A DNA stretch of 64,000 nt from Candidatus Nitrosacidococcus tergens (GCF_902810445.1 NZ_LR778175.1:434001-498000), one strand, 5' to 3'; counted from the stretch's first letter, positions 18,084 through 27,299 are shown. Program-made: numbers and translations. Notes: generated from the letters alone by a model not told the origin.

Positions 18084-18950
18084 ATGAAACCAAAAATTCT
18101 ACTTTGCATTAACTTTGATCACACCCTATTATTGAGTGCAGATCGAACCGAATATCAATCTGCCCATCGATATTTGCAGAACTTAGCTCAATATCCAGAA
18201 ATTTTATTGGCATATTTAACTGATCAATCTGTTGGGTTAATCCAGAGTGTCCTCCAAGATCACCAGATTCCTACGCCTAATTTTTTGATTCAAACTCAAG
18301 AATTAGCTATATATGAAATTAAAGAACATTGCTGGCATCTTGTGCAAAATGGAAGCAGTATGAAAAAAGATCCTAAATTAGCTGCTATTTATTATTTAAT
18401 AGAAAAGAATAGTTTAGATAAAAACTATGTGGTTTTTGTGGGAGGAGACGAGGAGGATTTAGCTCTATTTATAAATGGCTTTAAGGGTGTACTTATTTGT
18501 AATGCCGCCTCAGAGATAAAACAAAAAATTTTAGATTCTTTACCTGAAGAAAAACTAGAAAACTTCTATATTGCTCGAGGCAGTTTTCTAGGATTAGATG
18601 GAAATTATAGTGCGGCTATTCTTGAGGGGTTAGCTCATTTTTTTCCTTATACAAGAGCATGGATGGAAGTAGATACAAAATCTTATCAAGATGGTGTAGC
18701 TTTACAATCTTGTGCTATTTATCGTAGTTATAAGAAAGAGGGGAGTTATTTATATATAAAAAATAAAGAGGATTTTTCTCAAGTACCGGAAAAATTAATA
18801 GCAATATTAGGGAAATTAAATTTTGTAATGGAGTTAGAGTTACACCCTAGCATCTCCTTAGCTCAAGGCAATCCTCAAGAAATAATAAATATCATTCGAG
18901 AGAAAGGATATTTTCTACAGCTTCCTCAAAGTGAATATCGAACTTCTTAA
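18084..18950 (+). CDS. HAD-like protein resembling sucrose-6-phosphate phosphatase, altered active site
   Basis: This is a 288-residue protein with the layout of the S6PP/Cof branch of the haloacid dehalogenase superfamily: N-terminal loop CINFDHTLLL, then a cap-like middle, then VFVGGDEEDLALFINGFKG and IARGSFLGLDGNYSAAILEG. The usual first motif is D-x-D-x-T with the first Asp as nucleophile; here it reads N-F-D-H-T, so the nucleophile is Asn. The late motif is GGDEED instead of GDSGND. Both changes argue for lost or altered catalysis. Substrate unknown. It follows the phosphoesterase and precedes a small Cys-rich gene with only 4 bp between. Confidence 0.6.
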   Translation: MKPKILLCINFDHTLLLSADRTEYQSAHRYLQNLAQYPEILLAYLTDQSVGLIQSVLQDHQIPTPNFLIQTQELAIYEIKEHCWHLVQNGSSMKKDPKLAAIYYLIEKNSLDKNYVVFVGGDEEDLALFINGFKGVLICNAASEIKQKILDSLPEEKLENFYIARGSFLGLDGNYSAAILEGLAHFFPYTRAWMEVDTKSYQDGVALQSCAIYRSYKKEGSYLYIKNKEDFSQVPEKLIAILGKLNFVMELELHPSISLAQGNPQEIINIIREKGYFLQLPQSEYRTS

Positions 18951-18954
18951 GTAA

Positions 18955-19173
18955 ATGAAAACGGTAAGCAGATCTACCATTACTTGTCCCCATTGTAGCT
19001 ATCAGAAGATAGAGACCATGCCAACCAATGCTTGTTTATATTTCTATATTTGTGAAAATTGTAAAATCAGTTTAAAACCAAAACTAGGGAATTGTTGTGT
19101 ATTTTGCAGTTATGGAGATGTACCTTGCCCGCCTATTCAAAAGAAGCGGGCAATAGATATAGATTCTGATTAA
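18955..19173 (+). CDS. GDCCVxC-type small cysteine-rich protein
   Basis: This 72-residue protein has two CxxC zinc-finger-like pairs (ITCPHCSYQ and ICENCKISL) followed by GNCCVFCSYGDVPCPP. That resembles the conserved GDCCVFCSYG element of a small family often found near metal and mercury resistance genes. The cysteine arrangement suggests metal binding. No signal peptide. It ends just before the convergent DUF411 gene, so two genes with metal-linked cysteines lie end to end here. Function is not established. Confidence 0.75.
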   Translation: MKTVSRSTITCPHCSYQKIETMPTNACLYFYICENCKISLKPKLGNCCVFCSYGDVPCPPIQKKRAIDIDSD

Positions 19174-19176
19174 TTT

Positions 19177-19680
19177 TTAATATTTTGTATATTCACTAAA
19201 GATTTGGGTGGTTCCGTCTTTATTGATCTGTAGTACTTTAAAAGGATCTTTCCTATTACCCATTTCCATTCCTGGGGTGCCAGTAGGCATTCTAGGTACG
19301 GTGAGACCGATAATATCTGGCTTATCAATGAGCAATTTCTTAATGTCATCAGCAGGTACATGACCTTCTACGGTATAACCTTCAATAACTGCGGTATGGC
19401 AAGAGGATAATTCTGGAGGGATACTTTGTTCTTGTTTAATTGCTTGGACATTATTGGTTTTTACTTCTTTTACAGTAAAATTGCTTTTTTCTAAATGTTT
19501 TATCCACTCTTCACAACAGCCACAGCTTGGATCTCGGTATACAGTAATATTAGATGGACCAAAGTAATCTACTTTAGAGTTGTCCCAGACACTATCTTTT
19601 CCATAGGCAGTGATTGTAAATACAAATAATAAAACACATAAACCTAGTTGATTAATCAATCCCATCAGATTATTCCTCAT
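19177..19680 (-). CDS. DUF411 secreted metal-binding-type protein
   Basis: This 167-residue protein has an N-terminal signal peptide (hydrophobic run near residues 8-26, cleavage after TAYG). The mature domain has the DUF411 hallmarks: ITVYRDPSCGCCEEWIKHL with a CxCC cluster, SCHTAVIEGYTVEGHVPA, and GLTVPRMPTGTPGMEMG, whose Met residues are typical. DUF411 proteins are usually encoded with copper or silver tolerance genes and are thought to bind metal in the periplasm (family knowledge). It starts 2 bp after the sigma-54 activator upstream, so both share a transcript. Confidence 0.88.
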   Translation of the reverse strand: MRNNLMGLINQLGLCVLLFVFTITAYGKDSVWDNSKVDYFGPSNITVYRDPSCGCCEEWIKHLEKSNFTVKEVKTNNVQAIKQEQSIPPELSSCHTAVIEGYTVEGHVPADDIKKLLIDKPDIIGLTVPRMPTGTPGMEMGNRKDPFKVLQINKDGTTQIFSEYTKY

Positions 19681-19682
19681 TT

Positions 19683-20645
19683 TTAAGTATCAATGGCATG
19701 TTTTTGCATTCGATAACATAAGGTATCTCTACTTATTCCTAACAACCTTGCTGCTTTGGACCGATTACCCTGTGCTCTAGTAATAGCTTGATGAATCAGT
19801 TCAATTTCTACTTGATCTAAAGCTAGCCCATTTTCTGGTAAGGTGATAATTGGAGCTTCTGTAGTAGTAACAGAAAAATCTTTTCCTTGTATTTCAAAAG
19901 GTAGATTTTGTGGTTCAATCATTTTACCCGGTAGTAATACAACTATCCGTTCACAAAGATTACGTAACTCTCGAATATTACCCGGCCAGTAATAACTATT
20001 TAAAATGCTTAAAGCCGCCTTACTAAATTGAGGAGAAGCTAATTTATATTGTTGAGAAAAAGTACTAGAAAAATGCTCAAGTAGTAAAGGGATATCTTCT
20101 TTTCTTTCTCGCAAAGGAGGGATAGATAAGGGTACTACATGAAGGCGATAGTAAAGATCTCTACGAAAACGCCTTTCTTCTACCCATTGATGCAAGTCAC
20201 AGTTTGTAGCCGCAATAATCCGTACATTACAATGATGAGTATAGGTTTCTCCAACTGATTGGCATTCCCCAGATTCTAAAAAACGAAGTAATTTTGCTTG
20301 GATAGCAGGAGAGAGTTCATTAACTTCATCAAGAAAGACTGTACCTCCTTCACTAGCACGTAAGCGCCCTAAATGATCGTGAGTTGCTCCAGAAAACGCA
20401 CCACGACGGTGACCAAAAAGCTCAGATTCTGCCAGATCTTCTGGAAGAGCAGCACAATTAATTGGAGTAAATACCCTATCGGATCGGTGGCTTTCAACAT
20501 GAATAGCTTGTGCCATTAGCTCCTTACCAGTACCGGTCTCTCCAGTAATTAAGGCGGTAACATCTGTAGCAGCCACCATTTGCGTGCTGCGTATTAATGC
20601 TTCAAAAGCAGGCGCACTACCTATGAGTGCCTCAAACCCATTCAT
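19683..20645 (-). CDS. Sigma-54-dependent transcriptional activator without sensor domain
   Basis: This is a 320-residue bacterial enhancer-binding protein. It consists only of the AAA+ domain and a Fis-type DNA-binding helix-turn-helix. Walker A is GETGTGKE (about 36-43), and the sigma-54 contact loop reads GAFSGA instead of the commoner GAFTGA. GGTVFLDEVNEL and YRLHVVPLSIPPLRER follow, and the C-terminal HTH is NRSKAARLLGISRDTLCYR. A receiver or GAF domain in front is missing, as in PspF, so control must come from a partner protein or expression level. It is co-transcribed with the DUF411 gene. I infer that it may activate the sigma-54 promoters at 43715, 44665 and 45676. Confidence 0.9.
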   Translation of the reverse strand: MNGFEALIGSAPAFEALIRSTQMVAATDVTALITGETGTGKELMAQAIHVESHRSDRVFTPINCAALPEDLAESELFGHRRGAFSGATHDHLGRLRASEGGTVFLDEVNELSPAIQAKLLRFLESGECQSVGETYTHHCNVRIIAATNCDLHQWVEERRFRRDLYYRLHVVPLSIPPLRERKEDIPLLLEHFSSTFSQQYKLASPQFSKAALSILNSYYWPGNIRELRNLCERIVVLLPGKMIEPQNLPFEIQGKDFSVTTTEAPIITLPENGLALDQVEIELIHQAITRAQGNRSKAARLLGISRDTLCYRMQKHAIDT

Positions 20646-21008
20646 TTAACTACCCTTTTATCTAGTAAAATTAAACTGCTTACCAGTATAATTATATACT
20701 AGTATTTTTTTTAAAAAAGCGTAGCGTAGAGTGGTTTAATAAAAGTATTTTTAGGAAAAACTGAAAGTTTGTAGAATATATCTTGGTCAGCAAAATAGAG
20801 ATAAATGATATATACAGTTTATTTATCTCTTTAAGGTTATTTAATTATGGGGGACCACTACCAAGATCAATATTTGTTTTGATTATAATAATATTCGGCA
20901 TCCACCGTAGTATTGATTATACCGAAGACTGATTTCTAAAGTTAAAAAATTTTATTAATTTCAGAATCCACAAATATTGCTTAAAATTTCTTGTACTAGC
21001 TTGTAATT

Positions 21009-21038
21009 TAGCTTCTCTAAGAGAACTTAGAGAAGCTA
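21009..21038. repeat. Perfect 13-bp inverted repeat (hairpin)
   Basis: TAGCTTCTCTAAG (21009-21021), loop AGAA, then CTTAGAGAAGCTA (21026-21038). It lies in the 480-bp gap 20646-21125 between the sigma-54 activator and the next minus-strand gene. No T-run directly follows on the minus strand; on the plus strand a T-run comes only 13 bases later. It could be a weak terminator or a protein-binding palindrome. The rest of the gap is AT-rich and I see no gene in it. Confidence 0.7.
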
Positions 21039-21125
21039 AGTGAATTATTGATTTTTTTATAGTTAGATTACTAGTAAAATTAAAAGTAATTCTCTCTACA
21101 CTAGCTATGTTTTATATTTAAGTAG

Positions 21126-21662
21126 TTAAAAACTGCATTGATTACCCAAGGTTTTACGTACTAGGTAAATTTCATCTAAATTAAAGGTATCAGTTATACC
21201 ACCTCCATCTACTTTTAGAGTTTTTCCTTGTTGTTTTTCAATTTGTCTTAACATATCTTCAGGCCAATAGGAATCCATGCCTCCAACTAATTTACCTTTA
21301 TGGGCTACTTTTGCTGGCTCTAATTGAAGAATCATCCTCTCGAGATTACCTCTATCAATTCGATAATTAAAGTAATGAACATCATGGAATTTATCTGCAC
21401 CCGGAATTATTTCTAATGATTTAAAGAATCCTTTTTGCTCTATCTCAGATTCGGTTTGATTCCAAGGTTGTTTGAAATAAATATCTAATGCTAAATCATT
21501 GCCATTACAGTGAAATAAAAACTGATATTCACCATTTACACTTTCGCCTAATACAGCGATCTTACTTCCTTCAGCTGTTGAAGCAGTAGGATTTTTAACT
21601 TCCCAAGCATAGCAATAAGTACTTACTAGGAAACAACATAGGCTAATTAATATTTTTCTCAT
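21126..21662 (-). CDS. Secreted protein of unknown function
   Basis: This 178-residue protein has a clear signal peptide (MRKILISLCCFLVSTYCYAW, cleavage after CYA). The mature part is mixed alpha/beta and contains two cysteines, at HCNGND in the middle and near the C-terminus (GNQCSF), which could form a disulfide. There are no catalytic motifs I recognise. A ribosome binding site (AGGAG) precedes the start. It stands alone, far from the activator gene and separated from the TauE-like gene by 232 bp of AT-rich DNA with no visible gene. Confidence 0.65.
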   Translation of the reverse strand: MRKILISLCCFLVSTYCYAWEVKNPTASTAEGSKIAVLGESVNGEYQFLFHCNGNDLALDIYFKQPWNQTESEIEQKGFFKSLEIIPGADKFHDVHYFNYRIDRGNLERMILQLEPAKVAHKGKLVGGMDSYWPEDMLRQIEKQQGKTLKVDGGGITDTFNLDEIYLVRKTLGNQCSF

Positions 21663-21894
21663 TTATTTACTCCTAGTCATGAATAGATATCATTATTAAA
21701 TTTATATAAGAGATAGAATGCTCTTTTTATATAAAGAGATCAGTATAACATTTTATTTTAAATAAAGTTTTTATAAAAATAATGCTTTGTTAGGCAATAA
21801 GGTATTTCAATTTAAAGAGGAATACAATAAAAGGGCTGATAAATTAAAAAAGGTTAAGAACCAAGCGATTTAAGTTTTTAGCTTTATCTAAAAT

Positions 21895-22614
21895 TCAAGA
21901 TGGAGGAATGGCAAGCAAGTTGATCACTGCCATAGCAACAATTAACAGTCCAGCAACATGGCGTAGATGTTTCAGTCTGGCAAGATAGGTCATCCAAAGA
22001 GTAAAAACTCCGATACTCATGACAGTAGGTAAGGTTCCCATCCCAAAAGCAAGCATGGTCAGTGCACTTCGTGAACCACTACCCGTAGTTGCAGCAACTG
22101 CCACTGCATTGTAAACAAGCCCACAAGGTAACCAACCCCAGATTGTACCAAAGATAAACGCTTGTTTCAGGCTACGTACTGGAATTAAACGCCTGCCTAA
22201 GGGTTCTAATTTACGCCAAAGGGGTACTCCTAATCGATCTACTTTAGCAAATCGTGGAAACCAACCAGCGATATAAAGTCCTGTACCTAATATAATTAGG
22301 GAAGAAATTCCTTGTAGCACACTATGACCAGAGATACCGATTAACACTACCATATCGTGGCTAATCGCACCTAAAAATCGAACCAATAAACCCATAATGA
22401 GTCCCATGGTGGTGTAGCTAGTAATACGACCTAGATTATAAGCAAAAATAAAAGGGATAAGACGCCTTTTATTCTCTCGTACCTCCTTGGGAAGACTTAA
22501 GGTTAGCGTACCTATAATTGCACCACACATAGCAACACAGTGAAGGGCACTGAGCAGTCCTAAGAAAAATGCAAAAAGAAAAGAAGTACCAAAAAGTGGG
22601 TTAAGTAAACTCAC
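21895..22614 (-). CDS. TauE/SafE (UreH-like) membrane protein
   Basis: This 239-residue polytopic membrane protein has about six helices. The N-terminus shows GLLSALHCVAMCGAIIGTL, the Cys-containing first-helix motif of the sulfite-exporter/DsbD-related group, and the middle shows GWLPCGLVYNAVAVAA, the second Cys-Gly motif. Related proteins sit beside cytochrome oxidase assembly genes or act in metal or thiol handling; the substrate here is not known. It is divergent from the osmoprotectant ABC operon across 167 bp, which must hold both promoters. Confidence 0.8.
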   Translation of the reverse strand: MSLLNPLFGTSFLFAFFLGLLSALHCVAMCGAIIGTLTLSLPKEVRENKRRLIPFIFAYNLGRITSYTTMGLIMGLLVRFLGAISHDMVVLIGISGHSVLQGISSLIILGTGLYIAGWFPRFAKVDRLGVPLWRKLEPLGRRLIPVRSLKQAFIFGTIWGWLPCGLVYNAVAVAATTGSGSRSALTMLAFGMGTLPTVMSIGVFTLWMTYLARLKHLRHVAGLLIVAMAVINLLAIPPS

Positions 22615-22781
22615 AGAAATTTATAAGCTAGTAGGGTAAATAAATAATTTTTTGTTTATATTTTCAGAGTATATAAGGGTTTAATAATTTAATTACTTGT
22701 GTTTTTCTATAGCTATTTGCTATCTGTTAAGCTAATAAGTTTTTTATTTTAAAACAATCTGTGGATCTATACTAACTATTC

Positions 22782-23597
22782 GTGATTTCTAAAAAGAAGA
22801 GGATAAAAAAAGATAAAGCGATTGTAGTTTTAGAAAATGTCTCTAAAGCTTATAGTACTACAGCGGGAATACAGCACACCTCTCTAAGTATCCCTCAAGG
22901 GCAAATTATGGCCCTAATTGGACCTAGCGGGTGTGGAAAATCTACCCTATTACGACTGCTGGTTGGACTAATCACTCCAGATTCAGGGCGTATTTATTTT
23001 GAAGGTATTCAACTTACGCCAGAGAATATCTTGACTCAGCGGCAAAAAATGGGTTATGTGATTCAAGAGGGAGGCTTATTTCCTCACTATACGGCTCAAG
23101 AAAACATTGTACTAATGGCAAATTATTTAAATTGGAATCAAAATAAAATAGCTCAAAGGCTAGGAGAGCTTGTGGCACTTACCCGTTTTCCTGAAGATGC
23201 TTTAAAACGATATCCTACCCAACTCTCTGGTGGACAACGCCAACGAGTCGCACTTATGCGTGCTTTAATGTTAGATCCAGATTTATTGTTATTAGATGAG
23301 CCTCTAGGTGCATTGGATCCTTTAAATCGCTATGAAATGCAGACTGAGTTAAGAGAAATTTTTCAGTCCCTGCGTAAAACAGTTATTATTATCACCCATG
23401 ATATTGGAGAGGCTGCTTACTTTAGTGATCGTATCCTCCTTTTAAGGGATGGAAGAATTGCCCAAGAGGGTACTGTAATAGATTTCCTCGAAAATCCTGC
23501 TGATTCTTTCGTAAAGCAATTTATCAAGGCACAACGATGCCCGTTGGACTCTCATTCAGATCACAACTGTTCATTTTCTTACTTTAGTGCACAGTAA
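22782..23597 (+). CDS. Osmoprotectant ABC transporter ATP-binding protein
   Basis: This 271-residue ATPase is of the OpuCA/ProV/YehX type: Walker A GPSGCGKSTL, Q-loop VIQEGGLFPH, signature LSGGQRQRVALMRAL, Walker B LLLLDEPLGALDP and the H-switch IIITHDIGEA. It energises uptake of glycine betaine, choline or a similar compatible solute at the inner membrane. Usual CBS domains at the C-terminus of OpuA/ProV proteins are absent; the sequence ends soon after the ABC domain with a His/Cys-containing tail. The GTG at 22782 is the chosen start. The permease fusion gene follows after 19 bp. Confidence 0.9.
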   Translation: MISKKKRIKKDKAIVVLENVSKAYSTTAGIQHTSLSIPQGQIMALIGPSGCGKSTLLRLLVGLITPDSGRIYFEGIQLTPENILTQRQKMGYVIQEGGLFPHYTAQENIVLMANYLNWNQNKIAQRLGELVALTRFPEDALKRYPTQLSGGQRQRVALMRALMLDPDLLLLDEPLGALDPLNRYEMQTELREIFQSLRKTVIIITHDIGEAAYFSDRILLLRDGRIAQEGTVIDFLENPADSFVKQFIKAQRCPLDSHSDHNCSFSYFSAQ

Positions 23598-23616
23598 TAT
23601 CTATTAAGGGATTGCC

Positions 23617-25107
23617 ATGATTAGCTATAAAAAATGGTCTAGATTAGGGTGGATTTTAATATTATGGGTAGGATTTTCCGCTAGTTTTGCTGAAACAGCA
23701 GTAACAATAGGAGCAAAAAAATTCACTGAGTCTATTGTTTTAGCCAATTTAGCTGCTCAATGGTTAAAAAACCAAGGAATAAATACGCAACTTAAAAAAC
23801 TAGGAGGATCTCAGGTTCTTTGGCGTGGATTACTAAACGGGGATATAGATATTTATCCAGACTATACCGGTACCTTAATCCATGAAATTTTTGCTCAACA
23901 ATATGTCCAAGAAGATGAGTTACAGCAAATACTTGCAGAAAAAGGAGTGGGAATTACTAAACCTCTTGGATTTGATAATACCTATGCATTAGGTATGGTG
24001 GATAAAGTAGCAGGAGAGCTTAATATTCGTAATATTTCTGATTTAATTCAACATGCAGATCTTACTTTAGGTTTCAGTAGTGAATTTATGGCACGGGCAG
24101 ATGGTTGGCCAAAGCTACAAGCTTACTACCAATTACCTCAGCAAAATGTCCGAGGTTTAGATCATGATCTTGCCTATCGAGCATTAGAACAAAATACCTT
24201 ACAAGTAATTGACATATATGCGACTGATGCAGATATTCAATACTATAAACTAAGAGTATTAAATGATGATCTACATTATTTCCCTCACTATAAGGCTGTT
24301 TTCTTATACCGTTTAGCGTTGCTTAAGCAATCACCTGAGATCGTCTCTCTCCTAGAGCAGATTACAGGGAAAATTAGCCAGCAGGCTATGATTGATATGA
24401 ACAGTCAGGTAGAGCTAGGACATATCTCTGATTCTCAAGTAGCTGTTAATTTTTTGAAGAATACTTTTGGTGTAGGAGATTACCAAGTTACTCAGTCTAC
24501 ATTTTGGCAACGGTTATATAATCGAACGTGTGAGCATTTAATGTTAGTGGGCATTTCCTTAGGAGCTGCTATTATTGTGGCTATTCCTTTAGGAATTTTT
24601 GCAGCTTATCGCCCTAAATTTGGACATATTATTATAGGAATCGCTGGAGTTATTCAAACTATTCCAGCACTTGCCATGCTCGTTGTCATGATACCTTTAG
24701 TTGGCGTTGGTGGCCCACCGGCAATGATTGTTTTATTTCTATATAGCCTGTTACCTATTTTACGTAATACGCATACAGGGCTAAAGAGTATTCCATTGCA
24801 AATTATAGAATCTGCTCAAGCACTTGGTCTGCCATCTAAGGCAAGATTACGCTTAGTAGAGCTACCCATGGCAGCTCGTACTATTCTTGCAGGGATTAAA
24901 ACATCAGCGGTCATTAATGTAGGTACTGCGACCCTAGGGGCATTAATTGGGGCAGGAGGTTACGGACAGCCTATCTTAACCGGGATTCGCCTTGATGACA
25001 CTGGACTTATCCTAGAAGGGGCGATTCCCTCAGCAATTCTCGCTTTGTTAGTACAGGGATTATTTACTTGGACCGAGCGTCATATTGTATCTGATGGATT
25101 ATCTTGA
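23617..25107 (+). CDS. Osmoprotectant ABC transporter, substrate-binding and permease fusion
   Basis: This 496-residue protein combines both remaining parts of the importer. After a signal peptide (cleavage near ASFA) comes an OpuAC-like binding domain with AVTIGAKKFTESIVLANL, GDIDIYPDYTGTL and aromatic residues suited to a quaternary-amine cage. From about residue 295 a permease with six helices follows, including IQTIPALAMLVVM and the EAA-like loop ESAQALGLPSKARLRLVELP that contacts the ATPase. In this fusion the binding domain comes first. With the ATPase upstream it makes a complete importer for compatible solutes; exact ligand unknown. Confidence 0.92.
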   Translation: MISYKKWSRLGWILILWVGFSASFAETAVTIGAKKFTESIVLANLAAQWLKNQGINTQLKKLGGSQVLWRGLLNGDIDIYPDYTGTLIHEIFAQQYVQEDELQQILAEKGVGITKPLGFDNTYALGMVDKVAGELNIRNISDLIQHADLTLGFSSEFMARADGWPKLQAYYQLPQQNVRGLDHDLAYRALEQNTLQVIDIYATDADIQYYKLRVLNDDLHYFPHYKAVFLYRLALLKQSPEIVSLLEQITGKISQQAMIDMNSQVELGHISDSQVAVNFLKNTFGVGDYQVTQSTFWQRLYNRTCEHLMLVGISLGAAIIVAIPLGIFAAYRPKFGHIIIGIAGVIQTIPALAMLVVMIPLVGVGGPPAMIVLFLYSLLPILRNTHTGLKSIPLQIIESAQALGLPSKARLRLVELPMAARTILAGIKTSAVINVGTATLGALIGAGGYGQPILTGIRLDDTGLILEGAIPSAILALLVQGLFTWTERHIVSDGLS

Positions 25108-25113
25108 TTAAGT

Positions 25114-25299
25114 TTATGGCTTAAACATAGCTGCATCAATGGCAGACCAGATATGAATAATCCAACTGAGCATAAAAAATAATAAAATCCCAGATAGTAA
25201 AAACATAATAATTGCTATTAGCAAGCGTGCTTGCAACAACTGTCCAAGTCCTGGCACAACTAAACTACATAAAGCCGCAATTGCATTTTCAGCACTCAT
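25114..25299 (-). CDS. Small conserved two-helix membrane protein
   Basis: This 61-residue protein has two hydrophobic segments separated by LLQARL. It begins NAIAALCSLVVPGLGQLLQ and ends with IIHIWSAIDAAMF. The PGLGQ motif and the C-terminal W-x-x-IDAA motif are typical of a widespread family of tiny membrane proteins without known function. It is convergent with the ABC transporter (6-bp gap) and divergent from the urea transporter. Its conservation pattern makes it a real gene despite its size. Confidence 0.75.
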   Translation of the reverse strand: MSAENAIAALCSLVVPGLGQLLQARLLIAIIMFLLSGILLFFMLSWIIHIWSAIDAAMFKP

Positions 25300-25439
25300 T
25301 TTAATTTATCCTCACTTTACATTAATAAATTTAAAATAACTTTCTGTGTTTATTATTTAGCAATTTGCTTCTATTCTACTTTAATAGGCGAATTGTTATA
25401 AACTTATCACTTTTAGATTTTTAAATTGTATATTTGTTA

Positions 25440-26441
25440 ATGATCTTACCTTCTAATCTAAGTACACAAGCTATAGACATTTTACTCCGTGGTATTAGCC
25501 AAGTAGTACTACAAAATAACCCTGTATCTGGTTTAGTAATTTTAGTTGGCTTGTTTATTGCCTCTAAAATAGCAGGAGTAGCTACTTTAGTTGGAGTTAT
25601 AATAAGCACTCTTACTGCGGTATTACTCAAAGTAGATAAATCACTTATTCAAAATGGTTTATTTGGCTTTAATGGAGTACTAGTTGGAATTGGAGTAAGT
25701 AGCTATGCGGTAAGTCATCATTTGTTAATAGACCATACTTTATGGCTGCATATTGTTATCGCTACTAGTTTATCTACTTTAGTGATGATTGGGTTAAGTC
25801 AGTTTTTTACTCTATGGAATTTACCAGCACTTACCATGCCTTTTATTTTGTGCACTTGGCTATTTATTGGCGTAGTGGAGCACATTGATTTATCGAATCC
25901 TATGGCCACTCTCTCTCATCATTTCATTAGTGAAATAGATATCTATACTATAAAAACTTGGTATATCGGCGTAGGTAAAGGATTTAGCGAGATTTTTCTA
26001 CAGGATAGTGCAATCGCAGGCTATCTTATTTTCTTAGGAATTTTAATTAATTCTCGCATGAGTGCAATAGCAGCCCTTGCTGCTGCTTTGCTTTCTATAG
26101 CAACTGGAATAGCTTTTGAGGTGAGTGAAGAGAGTATTCAGCTGGGATTATATAGCTATAATCCAATTTTAACCAGTATTGCTCTAGGAGGGGGCTTATT
26201 TATTTATGTCACCAAATTTAGTTTTATTTATGCCCTTTTAGGTGCCATAGTAACTACTTGGATAAGCTTTGCTCTAAGTACTGCTTTACAGCATTTAGAG
26301 TTACCTATTTATACTTTCCCCTTTGTGATTACTACATGGTTTATGTTGCTCGTTGCTATGAGCGTAAATAGTTTGAAATACATTTCTACTTCAGAGGCTA
26401 CTACTCCAGAAGAAAATACAAATCGATATGATGATTTGTAG
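25440..26441 (+). CDS. Urea transporter (UT family)
   Basis: This 333-residue integral membrane channel-type protein has about ten helices in two homologous halves. Each half shows the urea-transporter signatures: NPVSGL, GLFGFNGVLVGIG and LPALTMPFILCTW in the first, and YSYNPILTSIALGG and LPIYTFPFVITTW in the second. It should let urea enter the cytoplasm passively, directly feeding the urease encoded downstream. ATG 25440 is preferred over the TTG at 25434. Its stop overlaps the GTG of ureD by one base, so it is the first gene of the urease operon. Confidence 0.93.
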   Translation: MILPSNLSTQAIDILLRGISQVVLQNNPVSGLVILVGLFIASKIAGVATLVGVIISTLTAVLLKVDKSLIQNGLFGFNGVLVGIGVSSYAVSHHLLIDHTLWLHIVIATSLSTLVMIGLSQFFTLWNLPALTMPFILCTWLFIGVVEHIDLSNPMATLSHHFISEIDIYTIKTWYIGVGKGFSEIFLQDSAIAGYLIFLGILINSRMSAIAALAAALLSIATGIAFEVSEESIQLGLYSYNPILTSIALGGGLFIYVTKFSFIYALLGAIVTTWISFALSTALQHLELPIYTFPFVITTWFMLLVAMSVNSLKYISTSEATTPEENTNRYDDL

Positions 26442-27286
26442 TGAATAGGCAAAACACTACCCCTCATCCATTTTCCTGGTCAGCACAAATAGAGTTAGGT
26501 TATCAATGGGTAAATAATCGTACTGTTCCTACTTTACGCCGCCATCAAGGTCCCCTTCGAGTACAAAGACACCTTTATCCAGAAGGACCAGAAGTATGTC
26601 AGCATATTTTGCTCCATCCCCCTGGAGGAATTGCAGGAGGAGATACGCTAAGCATCTATGTCTCTGCGGGAAAAAATACTTCGGTACAAATCACTAATCC
26701 AGGAGCTACTAGATGGTACCGCTCTTATTATCCCTCCTATCAAAATACAAAATTATATATCGATGACAATGCGATTTTGGAATGGTTACCTCAAGAATCT
26801 ATTTTTTTTTCAGGGTGTCGTGCTTATTTAGATACGGTTATTAAGTTAGGTGTAGATTCGAGACTTATTACTTGGGATATTTTTGCTTTAGGTCGTCCCG
26901 GTAGTAATGAACTCTTCACCCATGGGGAAGTTCATCAACGATTCCAAATACGATCACACTTGAATAATCAATTACTTTGGAGTGAGCGAATGAAATTTTT
27001 AGGAGGAAATATATTACTTCACTCTCCTGTAGGACTCTCAGGCTACCCTATTGCAGGTACCTTACTTGCAAATGGAGCAGTAAGTGCTAAACTCCTAGAG
27101 GCGTGCCGAAATTTGCCCATTGAAGGCTATGGAGGGATTACTCAATTTCCTACAGGGTTTATTGTAGCTCGTTTTTTAGGCCAAGAATCTGAAGCAGCAC
27201 GTAACTGGTTTATTGCTTTATGGGAAATATTACGCCCAGTACTCATAGGGCGTTCAGTTTGTTTTCCTCGAATTTGGAATACTTAG
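26441..27286 (+). CDS. ureD: Urease accessory protein UreD
   Basis: This 281-residue chaperone begins with GTG at 26441, overlapping the transporter stop. UreD motifs are present: LRVQRHLYPEG, ILLHPPGGIAGGDTL, TNPGATRWYRS and ESIFFSGCRAY. With UreF and UreG it binds apo-urease and helps deliver CO2 and Ni2+ to the active site. The length is normal. Translation is probably coupled to the transporter; ureA follows after 13 bp. Confidence 0.96.
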   Translation: MNRQNTTPHPFSWSAQIELGYQWVNNRTVPTLRRHQGPLRVQRHLYPEGPEVCQHILLHPPGGIAGGDTLSIYVSAGKNTSVQITNPGATRWYRSYYPSYQNTKLYIDDNAILEWLPQESIFFSGCRAYLDTVIKLGVDSRLITWDIFALGRPGSNELFTHGEVHQRFQIRSHLNNQLLWSERMKFLGGNILLHSPVGLSGYPIAGTLLANGAVSAKLLEACRNLPIEGYGGITQFPTGFIVARFLGQESEAARNWFIALWEILRPVLIGRSVCFPRIWNT

Positions 27287-27299
27287 ATAAAGAATACCG

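Noticed and set aside
20880..20960. Plus-strand reading DYNNIRHPP resembling the end of an IS3-type transposase
   Set aside because: Only about nine residues with stops right after; insufficient for an insertion sequence call.
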